IMG/VR virus record: IMGVR_UViG_3300049734_000274
Coordinates: 1-29,157 of that record
Length of the DNA stretch: 29,157 bases
Source: a virus
Reading direction: 5' to 3' (one strand)
Part shown: one piece after another, positions 23,000 through 29,157 of the stretch
Layout: every line of letters starts with the position of its first letter
Numbering within the stretch: the stretch's first letter is position 1
The notes under the pieces: model-generated
Told to the model about the DNA's origin: nothing
Databases searched by the model: none
The model's input: only the letters and a program-made list of their open reading frames with translations
Position numbers and translations under genes: made by a program

Positions 23000-24879
23000 C
23001 AATTCTCCTCCTCTTCAGGAATGGGCGTGCTCTCCGTCTCCAGAATACGCCCATTGCTGTCAGTGGCCAGAACCTTCGTGCGATGTCCTTTCGATGATGG
23101 CATATGGACATCAAGATGAATGGAAGGTGGATGGTTGTGGAGCACTATGGGGCGGTTTGCTCTTCCATCGCTGGATCCACTGTCTGCTCTTCTGGGTTCG
23201 CTGCTGACCAAAGCTGCATGATGCTGCGCTTGATGCGCAGAGCGAGAGGATGGCCTTCCATTGTTCTTCCTCCGTGGAGGCTTCTGCTCATCAATCTGCT
23301 TTGGTTCCTCGTCAGTGTCAGTCTCATCGTCTGGACTTGTGACATCTTCTTCCTCCTCTTCGAATGGAGATGGAGCATTGCCACCAGGCATCTCAATCTG
23401 AAGCTCCAAATCCTCAACACGATCCTGAGAAGCACGAATGCGCGCATCCGTCTCTTCTGGATCATAGCCTTCAGCCTCAATGACATCATCACGAGACTTC
23501 CAACCATTGTCAACTGCGAGCTTCTCTGCTTGACGATCCTTCAGCGGATCAATCCAATCCCACTTTGGCGGTATCCACTTCACACGGAAGTATGTCTTGG
23601 GGTCAGCGTTGAGCGTTGGAAGCTCGACATCGACCGCGCCAGCAAGAACCGCATCAACCAACCAACGGTTCCAAACTGGACGACAGAACTGGAAGACCAT
23701 CACCTGATGTTGCATGGCTTCGATGCGCCTTCTGAACATAAGCTCAGCTGCGCGTTGAGTGCCATAGGAAGATTGTCGCTGATCACCAGTCATGTGCATA
23801 TATGGAACGCCAAAGCCGGATGCGATCCCCAACAACTGCCGATACATGAATGGCTCATATGTCGTCCCAACATCGGCCGGAGATGAGAATTGAACCTCCT
23901 CACCAGCAGCAAGATCCATCATCACACCAGGCTCCAAGCCAAACGCATTGGGCTGTGTAAAGATTTGCGAGTTGAGGTCTGCTGGGTTCTCCAATGGCCA
24001 ATTGTCGTCACGCACAGGACGCGTGACAAATCCGGCGAAGAGAGCTGCTGTGCGCTTGCGCTCAAGCTCCGCATCCTCATACGCATCGAAGATTGCGCAC
24101 TTCACAATGGAGGAGATAGTGTGAGGGATGCCCCTGATCTGTCCAGCTTGCTGAGGCTTGTAGAGATGGAGCACTTCACTCGCAGGCACCCTTGTGCGAA
24201 TTGGCAACGAGGCATCACGCATGTAGATGTCATTGCCTGGGTTCTGATTGAAGAAGTGATATGCGATCCTCCTCCCAATGCGATCAAACTCAATGCCGCA
24301 TTCGATGCGATTGGTGGACTGTGTCTCACTGATGTTGTAAGAGATGTCCAACATCTCACTCTGTAGCAGCTGGAGTTGAAGAGGAACTGTGAGACCATCC
24401 TCCATGCGGCGTGCCCGCAGACGGATGAAACATTCACCAGCCTCAAACATCTCACCAGCTGCGAGCACCTGTAGCCCATAGAAGTCTGTCAGGTTGTCCG
24501 CATCGCACTCGTCAGTCCAATCCCGCCAGACAGTGACGAGTTGATCCTTCAGAGTTGGCTGAATGCGGAGGAGCGGAGATGGCTTGATCCCACTGCCAAT
24601 GAGCGCATTGACAAAGCTCTCCTTCGCATTGGCTGCGTATGGATTATTTGCGCAGAGATATCTGGAGCGTCCCAGCACACTCTTGCCATATGTGCGGATC
24701 AGCCGGTTGATGGCTTCAGTGGTTGTGGGGACTGCTCGCAACCTTCGTCCAGACATGCCGGCTTCGAAGGCAGTGAACACTGGCGAGATGCCAGAAGAGA
24801 TCATTCGTGCGCTGGCGCCAGTGGCGTCGTTTGCCTTCACACGCACGCGTGGCTTGCTGCGGGAGAGAGGAGCATTCAT
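22999..24879 (-). CDS. Portal protein (lambda gpB family)
   Basis: The 626-aa protein starts at an ATG overlapping the gpW stop as TGATG (a GTG precedes it by one codon). It carries the lambda-type portal pattern: LGRSRYLCANNPYAANAKES, GIKPSP, VWRDWTDECDADNLTDFYGL, FEAGECFIRLRARR, VPASEVLHLYKPQQAGQIRG and RTAALFAGFVTRP, and ends the core with WIPPKWDWIDPLKDRQAEKL. It forms the dodecameric DNA channel at one head vertex. It is longer than lambda gpB (533 aa) because of an acidic, low-complexity C-terminal extension (EEEEEDVTSPDDETDTDEEP) followed by a basic and His-containing tail. Confidence 0.93.
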   Translation of the reverse strand: MNAPLSRSKPRVRVKANDATGASARMISSGISPVFTAFEAGMSGRRLRAVPTTTEAINRLIRTYGKSVLGRSRYLCANNPYAANAKESFVNALIGSGIKPSPLLRIQPTLKDQLVTVWRDWTDECDADNLTDFYGLQVLAAGEMFEAGECFIRLRARRMEDGLTVPLQLQLLQSEMLDISYNISETQSTNRIECGIEFDRIGRRIAYHFFNQNPGNDIYMRDASLPIRTRVPASEVLHLYKPQQAGQIRGIPHTISSIVKCAIFDAYEDAELERKRTAALFAGFVTRPVRDDNWPLENPADLNSQIFTQPNAFGLEPGVMMDLAAGEEVQFSSPADVGTTYEPFMYRQLLGIASGFGVPYMHMTGDQRQSSYGTQRAAELMFRRRIEAMQHQVMVFQFCRPVWNRWLVDAVLAGAVDVELPTLNADPKTYFRVKWIPPKWDWIDPLKDRQAEKLAVDNGWKSRDDVIEAEGYDPEETDARIRASQDRVEDLELQIEMPGGNAPSPFEEEEEDVTSPDDETDTDEEPKQIDEQKPPRRKNNGRPSSRSAHQAQHHAALVSSEPRRADSGSSDGRANRPIVLHNHPPSIHLDVHMPSSKGHRTKVLATDSNGRILETESTPIPEEEEN

Positions 24880-25121
24880 CACAAGCCCTTCCCACTTTGG
24901 AATGAATAATGAATGCGAGATGTGCCACTGATGGGCGTTCCTCCCTCAGCAGCAACAAGAGCCTCTTCCAATCCGGCGATGATTGATTCCATCTCGCTCA
25001 GCGAGCGATACTGGACAGTCGTGTCAGCATGGCGAACGATCAAGGCTCCACTCGCAACTGCCTTGTTCAACTGGAGGAGTTGTGCCTTGATGGCGTCGAT
25101 CTGTGCTTGTGTGAGTGCCAT
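24879..25121 (-). CDS. Head-tail joining protein gpW-like
   Basis: The 80-aa protein starts at the ATG overlapping the terminase stop as TAATG; an in-frame ATG at 25133 would add four residues. It has the gpW-type layout: an N-terminal helix (TQAQIDAIKAQLLQLNKAVA), a beta hairpin (SGALIVRHADTTVQYRSLSE) and a second helix (MESIIAGLEEALVAAEGG), then a short tail. gpW (68 aa in lambda) plugs the filled head and forms the platform for the connector. Its place between large terminase and portal is the same as in lambda. Confidence 0.85.
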   Translation of the reverse strand: MALTQAQIDAIKAQLLQLNKAVASGALIVRHADTTVQYRSLSEMESIIAGLEEALVAAEGGTPISGTSRIHYSFQSGKGL

Positions 25122-27061
25122 TATGCCATCCATCCGCTCTTGCGCACACGACGATGAGGAGAACCCAACCCTGCGTTTGGCTCACCACGAGGAGGCACCC
25201 TTTGGTTTACAGCTGGCGGCGACAGCTGCTGCTGTGGCGCAGGGTTGGCTCTTGGCGGAGGAGAAGGCAGTGGTTGTGTGCGCCCTGACATGGCCAACAA
25301 CCTTCCCCACCGGACATTCAATGATTGGAGTGCCGCATACGCATACACACGAGTGTCCAATGCTTCGTTCCTCCTTCCACCTGGAAGGAAATAGACACGC
25401 GTGGGAAAACCCTTCACATACTTCGTTTCGATCTGCTCAGCAGTGAGCTGCTCAAAGTATGCCTGGTCACGATCGATGGGGAAGTGAGCAAAACCAGGTC
25501 CAGGCTCCTTCACCTTCAGCTTCGCATAGGTCGCATCCTTCGCAGGATCGACACCAATGACGAAGAGATTGATGTTGAGCTTCGTCTTTGTGGCACGCTT
25601 AGGCCAAATTGGCTTTCCAGGTCCAGCTGATCCCTTGATCGCATACACTCGCCTTCGCATCCGGTCACGCACAAAATGCGACACAGCGGCTGCGTGGTGT
25701 CCTCCATGATCGACGCAAGTGGCATGGACAGGGAGCATTGTGCCGTCAGTGCGCTCATGCGTCTCCAGAAGATACTTGTCCAGATCTGACCAGATGTCAG
25801 GTGCTGATGGATCACCGTAGAGAATTTTGTAGTCCAAGCTCCAACTCTCTTCGTCAACTCCCCACCCAACAAGCTCTAACTCAAGACGGTCTGCTTGGAC
25901 GTCCACGCCACAAGTAACCACAAGGACATCATCAGGAAGCTTATCGCCCCAATCCTCAACACGCGCCATCAATTGGTGCGCATCGATCTTCTCCGCATCA
26001 TACTCAAAGGTCTCACCCAGCGAGGTATTGACGAAGGTCTTGAGCAGTTCTGAGTCCACCTTCGCATCAACAAACGCTTGTGCCATCTCGCCCAACCGAA
26101 CCCATGGCGAATAAATCTCATTGATGTGGAAGCCTCTCACTCCGCGGAATGGTGCGCTGCTGCGATACTCAATCTTGTGGATTGCGCGCCAACGCTTCGG
26201 ATCATCCCACAAGGAGCCACAATGCGGGCAAACGTATCGTGCTGTATGGGGAAGGTTTGGGTCCCAACGCACATTCTTCCATTCCAGCTTCTGCCACTCC
26301 TCGCAATCCTCGCAAGGCACAAACCCATAACACTGGTCAGATAGGTTCCACTCCTTCTCAATGCGAGATGCGCCTTTGATACCAGGCGTGCTCACCATAA
26401 TGAACTTGCGGTTCCAAAATGTAGTCGCTCTCTTGCGAGCGAGGTTCACTGGGTCGCCTTCAGTTCCAGCAGAAGGCTTGTAGCGGTCCACTTCATCACA
26501 CAGGACGATACGAATGGGGCGAGAGGCCAACGACGCAGGAGAGTTGCTTCCAGCGATGGTGATGTGGCCGCCTGGGAACGTCTTATGGAGAAGAGTATTG
26601 CCACTGTCCCTTGTGCGAGGATCGCCAACAAGACTACGCAACACAGGAGTGTCACGGATCATCGTCGCGAGACGGTCTTTGCTGAATGACTCACCAAGCT
26701 CCAGTGTCGGCATAATCAGCAACATCGGCGCTGGGTCTTGATGAATATGGTAGCCGATGATGTTGAGCAGCGTCTCAGTCTTACCAACCTGCGACGAAGT
26801 CATAATGACGATGGTCTCAACCTCGTCATCAGAGACTGCGTCCATGATGGCGCGCATAGGCTCATTGCGCTCAGTGTTCCAACGTCCAGGTTCAGCAGAA
26901 GCCTCTGGTGACAGATAGCGATAGGTGTCAGCCCACTCGCTCACTGTCAACGTTGTTTGCGGTCTGAAGCTTTCGAAGAAGAGTTGCTGGACTATCTCCT
27001 GACACCGCAGCATCATGGAGTTCTTGTTCTGTTGGAGCCACAAGCTCATCTCTGGCGTCAT
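25121..27061 (-). CDS. Terminase large subunit (GpA family)
   Basis: The 646-aa protein matches lambda gpA (641 aa). It has TVSEWADTYRYLSPEASAEP (residues 39-58), an adenine/Walker A region TSSQVGKTE (88-96), Walker B IRIVLCDEVD (183-192), a possible zinc site with CEDC (250-253) and CPHC (278-281), and the nuclease core CGVDVQADRLELELVGWG (384-401) with Asp387, plus CVDHGG (449-454). It packages DNA with ATP and cuts concatemers. The last 60 residues are Pro/Gln/Arg-rich (PLPSPPPRANPAPQQQ). ATG at 27061 overlaps the small subunit by 134 bp; Met16 or Met17 is a possible later start. Confidence 0.93.
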   Translation of the reverse strand: MTPEMSLWLQQNKNSMMLRCQEIVQQLFFESFRPQTTLTVSEWADTYRYLSPEASAEPGRWNTERNEPMRAIMDAVSDDEVETIVIMTSSQVGKTETLLNIIGYHIHQDPAPMLLIMPTLELGESFSKDRLATMIRDTPVLRSLVGDPRTRDSGNTLLHKTFPGGHITIAGSNSPASLASRPIRIVLCDEVDRYKPSAGTEGDPVNLARKRATTFWNRKFIMVSTPGIKGASRIEKEWNLSDQCYGFVPCEDCEEWQKLEWKNVRWDPNLPHTARYVCPHCGSLWDDPKRWRAIHKIEYRSSAPFRGVRGFHINEIYSPWVRLGEMAQAFVDAKVDSELLKTFVNTSLGETFEYDAEKIDAHQLMARVEDWGDKLPDDVLVVTCGVDVQADRLELELVGWGVDEESWSLDYKILYGDPSAPDIWSDLDKYLLETHERTDGTMLPVHATCVDHGGHHAAAVSHFVRDRMRRRVYAIKGSAGPGKPIWPKRATKTKLNINLFVIGVDPAKDATYAKLKVKEPGPGFAHFPIDRDQAYFEQLTAEQIETKYVKGFPTRVYFLPGGRRNEALDTRVYAYAALQSLNVRWGRLLAMSGRTQPLPSPPPRANPAPQQQLSPPAVNQRVPPRGEPNAGLGSPHRRVRKSGWMA

Positions 27062-27503
27062 TCATCAATCTCTCGATGATGTGCTGACATTTCTTCGCAT
27101 CCGTCTCCACTGCCACGAGAGGTGCTGCGCGTGCGCTCACGCTGTTCATCTTGGCGTTACATCTCGCTAGTGAATCACCGAGCAGAGTCACCAACCAACC
27201 AATCGGCACAATCTCGCCATTCTTACGGGCAAGATCAAATTCGCGGAGGAGTATGTCTGCTTGGAGCTTCTTATTGACCAATGACGCTTTGTCAACTCCA
27301 GCAAACTGATTGTCTTCCAAACCTCTCTCGCGGAAGGCTCTGCTCAACAACCAATCAAACACCTGCTTGCTATCGAACATGTACATGGCTGACTTCGTTC
27401 CTCTCTGGAGGAGTGGACAGCCAGCCTGTGCCCAAGTGCGAACAGTAGGAACTGTGACTTCAAACAGCTCAGCAATTTCGGAGGTTGTACACTTACGCCC
27501 CAT
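26928..27503 (-). CDS. Terminase small subunit (Nu1-like)
   Basis: This 191-aa protein is comparable to lambda Nu1 (181 aa). The N-terminal helix-turn-helix (TTSEIAELFEVTVPTVRTWA, then QAGCPLLQRG and a short wing) is of the Nu1/MerR-like type that binds cos DNA. It continues with a FDSKQVFDWLLSR segment and a long helical region (ADILLREFDLARKNGEIVPI, then WLVTLLGDSLARCNAKM) that would dimerise and bind the large subunit. The ATG has AAAAGG upstream. It follows a 319-bp non-coding gap that is the logical place for its DNA target. Confidence 0.85.
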   Translation of the reverse strand: MGRKCTTSEIAELFEVTVPTVRTWAQAGCPLLQRGTKSAMYMFDSKQVFDWLLSRAFRERGLEDNQFAGVDKASLVNKKLQADILLREFDLARKNGEIVPIGWLVTLLGDSLARCNAKMNSVSARAAPLVAVETDAKKCQHIIERLMNDARDELVAPTEQELHDAAVSGDSPATLLRKLQTANNVDSERVG

Positions 27504-27822
27504 CGCCGCCTTTTGAGGTTGAACACAAGTTTTCCTGGTGCTAGAGCAATGATGAGCCCTTGATCAACCCTCAAGACGTTTTTGCAGCCCAAAGAACCTG
27601 GGCCCACCCGTCTGGGATTTGACATCACACCATCACTCTTCGAGATGTTTGGATGACAATGCCATCATCAATGATGAGAGGGCACAAGACCTTCTCTCGC
27701 CACCAGGGTCCACTCAGTCACTCAAGCATCACATGCTCATGACTGATCGAGTAGGTCATCCATGGTGACCCCTGCCCTAAAACGTAGGAGAAGGGAAGAG
27801 GCTTTGTATGATGGAACGGTAG
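27504..27822. other. Non-coding gap before terminase; candidate cos/packaging region
   Basis: 319 bp without a credible gene, between the NusG-like gene and the small terminase. A 10-bp direct repeat CAATGATGAG occurs at 27547-27556 and 27669-27678; the second is embedded in CCATCATCAATGATGAG, a near-palindrome. There are also inverted repeats CTTGA/TCAAG (about 27559-27575) and GCCCA/TGGGC (around 27590-27605). In lambda the cos site lies just upstream of Nu1, so binding sites for terminase may be here. No cohesive-end sequence can be named from sequence alone. Confidence 0.4.
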
Positions 27823-28353
27823 TTATCCCCTGCTCACGATCTGAGCAAACGGCAATTCCACAGGAAGCTCCTTGCCGAGACGCGTCAACAGCACACGTGC
27901 CTTCCCTCTCCTCTCTCCCACATATGTGCCACTCTCTCCTTTGAACAGTCCATCAATGACATCAACAGCAGATTGCGCGAAGAGAGGAGGGATAGCAGGC
28001 ACTGGTGATGCTGATGCTGCCTCTCGTATCGCTAGCGCGCGTGCCTCCTCCTCTCGCCTTATGCGATCTATCTCCCTCTCAGGCACTACTGCTAACACGC
28101 CCCCAAACAGCACAAGACCTAACACATCTCTGTGATAAGCCACAACAGCACTCGATCCGTTGACGTTTCTGAAGAACAGGTAGCGTCTGAACAGTGGTGT
28201 CGTCACAAAGACCTTCTTACCATGAGCATGGCGAACCTTACGTTGCTCAATGTGCTTCGCTACATAGGCGTCAATGCCTACATCCAACAAATCCTTCTCA
28301 ATGCTGAACTCGCGCTCTCTTTTGGTGAATGCGACTGCGAAGCCTGCGCTCAT
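27823..28353 (-). CDS. NusG/RfaH-like transcription elongation factor
   Basis: I choose ATG at 28353 because AAGGAG lies seven bases upstream; a TTG at 28377 is weaker. The 176-aa protein has a NusG N-terminal domain: GFAVAFTKREREFSIEKDLL (residues 4-23), an HGKKVFVTTPLFRRYLFF segment (44-61) strikingly like RfaH's ...SEPLFPNYLF, and LGLVLFGGVLAVVPEREIDR (78-97). A linker then leads to a KOW-type C-terminal domain at residues 135-174 (LFKGESGTYVGERRGKARVL; LGKELPVELPFAQIV). Such proteins bind RNA polymerase's clamp and suppress pausing and termination. It overlaps the nuclease gene and heads the late operon. Confidence 0.82.
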   Translation of the reverse strand: MSAGFAVAFTKREREFSIEKDLLDVGIDAYVAKHIEQRKVRHAHGKKVFVTTPLFRRYLFFRNVNGSSAVVAYHRDVLGLVLFGGVLAVVPEREIDRIRREEEARALAIREAASASPVPAIPPLFAQSAVDVIDGLFKGESGTYVGERRGKARVLLTRLGKELPVELPFAQIVSRG

Positions 28354-29044
28354 GCTGCCTCTCCTTCTTCCTCTCAATCTTCAAACGATCACGTTCAATC
28401 TCATCATTGATCTTCTTCCTCTCTCGTTCCTCCCTCTTTTGCTGCTTGATCCTTTCTCTCTTCTCCCTCAAATACGCACTGCGGCCTTCCTGCCATTCTA
28501 TGACTGGGAGATTGGAATGATTGCCATAGCTGGTACAAATGTTGTAGCGGACACGCATGAACCTTTCGAGCTTCACATTGATTGTGCGAGACCTAGAAGG
28601 CCACAACAAATAAGCAGTGGTAGGTATCATATCACTGCCAATTTCCACAGGCTTCTTCCAATCTCTCAAGTCAGATGCTGGAACGGCATAGAATGACCAT
28701 TCACCATTTTCAATCACACAAGCTATAATTGCGGAAGCTCCTCCTGCCTTGAAGTATTTGCGATGCCATGCGATCTGTGCTGGGCGAACCTTATGGAGCT
28801 TCAATGAATAGTATGGACGCCCAGTTTGATGATATGCTGTATGATTTTCATCAAGAATACGATCTGCCAGCTTTATCTCCAGAGGCACAGAATATGGTTT
28901 CATCTTTCCAACAAGCACTCTCACATCTGGAGTGCCCAGTGTGCCTCCTCTCGCATGCTCAATTGTCTCATACCATCCTCCATTGGTTTCCCACAAGGCA
29001 AGGAAAGCTCTTTTGCCTGCTTGTTCATTCTTTCGATCAAACAC
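28298..29044 (-). CDS. PD-(D/E)XK-type nuclease with basic coiled tail
   Basis: The 248-aa protein begins at a GTG with GGAGG eight bases upstream. Residues 28-60 hold the core of a restriction-like nuclease: EHARGGTLGTPDVRVLVG and VPLEIKLA, giving Asp40, Glu56 and Lys58 as the PD...ExK triad. A later strand (GASAIIACVIENGEWSFYAV) fits the fold. Residues about 190-248 form a Lys/Arg/Glu-rich helix (REKRERIKQQKREERERKKI) likely to bind nucleic acid. The enzyme may be a Holliday-junction resolvase-like or packaging-associated nuclease; the family cannot be named without a search. It overlaps the NusG-like gene by 56 bp. Confidence 0.72.
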   Translation of the reverse strand: MFDRKNEQAGKRAFLALWETNGGWYETIEHARGGTLGTPDVRVLVGKMKPYSVPLEIKLADRILDENHTAYHQTGRPYYSLKLHKVRPAQIAWHRKYFKAGGASAIIACVIENGEWSFYAVPASDLRDWKKPVEIGSDMIPTTAYLLWPSRSRTINVKLERFMRVRYNICTSYGNHSNLPVIEWQEGRSAYLREKRERIKQQKREERERKKINDEIERDRLKIERKKERQHERRLRSRIHQKRARVQH

Positions 29045-29061
29045 AGCATTCTCCTCCTTCA

Positions 29062-29090
29062 GTTATTCTGTCTATGATCCCACCAGTCAA
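29062..29090 (-). promoter_or_regulatory. Possible promoter of the late operon
   Basis: On the minus strand TTGACT (29085-29090) is followed after 17 bases by AATAAC (29062-29067), upstream of the GTG at 29044. The -35 is good for sigma-70, the -10 is poor (4 of 6 at best). It is the only plausible candidate within the window; the real promoter could be outside it. Confidence 0.3.
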
Positions 29091-29157
29091 GTTCCAGACG
29101 GAGGGAGGAAGTTAGAAGGGAAGGAAAAAATTGCTTCTCTCCCCTACGATTGGAACT

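Noticed and set aside
27720-27770. Eight-codon minus-strand frame (MDDLLDQS) with AGGGG upstream
   Set aside because: Too short to support as a gene without conservation data.
27799-27830. CGGTAG sequence resembling part of an RfaH ops element near the NusG-like gene end
   Set aside because: It lies on the plus strand, whereas the late operon is transcribed from the minus strand, and only six bases match.
1-29157. CRISPR arrays, insertion sequences, tRNA genes, integrase or attachment sites
   Set aside because: No regularly spaced repeats, transposase motifs, cloverleaf-forming segments or recombinase motifs were seen.

Overview
The window looks like the late (virion morphogenesis) region of a lambda-like, long-tailed dsDNA phage or prophage. 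Head gene order and protein lengths match the lambda plan: Nu1-like small terminase, A-type large terminase (about 646 aa), gpW, B-type portal, ClpP/C-type protease with a nested scaffold, gpD decoration protein, gpE capsid protein (337 aa), connectors, tail tube, G/T chaperone with a second frame, tape measure, hub and fibres. Base composition is balanced, near 50% GC by eye. Several small families (133-aa and 141-aa virion proteins, a DUF6441-like tail protein, an N-terminal motif in the first gene) recall phages of Alphaproteobacteria. That host assignment is an inference from memory of families and no search was run. No integrase, repressor or lysis genes are visible.

Layout. Positions 12-745 (+ strand) hold two small overlapping genes, probably the end of another operon. 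Positions 746-1263 are non-coding and lie between convergent operons; they hold hairpins and a 37-nt pure-purine tract. From 29044 down to 1264 everything reads on the minus strand as one tightly packed transcription unit, mostly coupled by ATGA or TGATG overlaps. In transcription order it runs: a PD-(D/E)XK-type nuclease; a NusG/RfaH-like elongation factor; a 319-bp gap (possible cos region); terminase small and large; gpW; portal; a block of fibre-like proteins inserted between portal and protease; protease/scaffold; decoration protein; capsid protein; and a small Gly/Pro-rich protein. Next comes a six-gene cassette of two DUF115/MptE-like proteins, two GT-A glycosyltransferases, a small two-helix membrane protein and an FkbM-type methyltransferase. 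Then come the head-tail connector, tail terminator, tail tube, chaperone with a -1 frame extension, DUF6441-like protein, tape measure, distal tail protein, hub, three tandem paralogues sharing an EWGxPS motif, and three distal fibre/adhesin genes.

How it may work together. The NusG/RfaH-like protein sits at the head of a roughly 28-kb operon and is a natural candidate for processive antitermination of it. The glycan cassette lies between head and connector genes, so it is expected to be expressed with virion proteins. It could glycosylate and methylate the capsid or fibres, although modification of host surface glycans is also possible. The beta-repeat and fibre proteins between portal and protease could be head fibres. 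The most unusual items are the virion-operon glycan cassette, the phage NusG paralogue, the fibre block in the head region, and the EWGxPS triplet.
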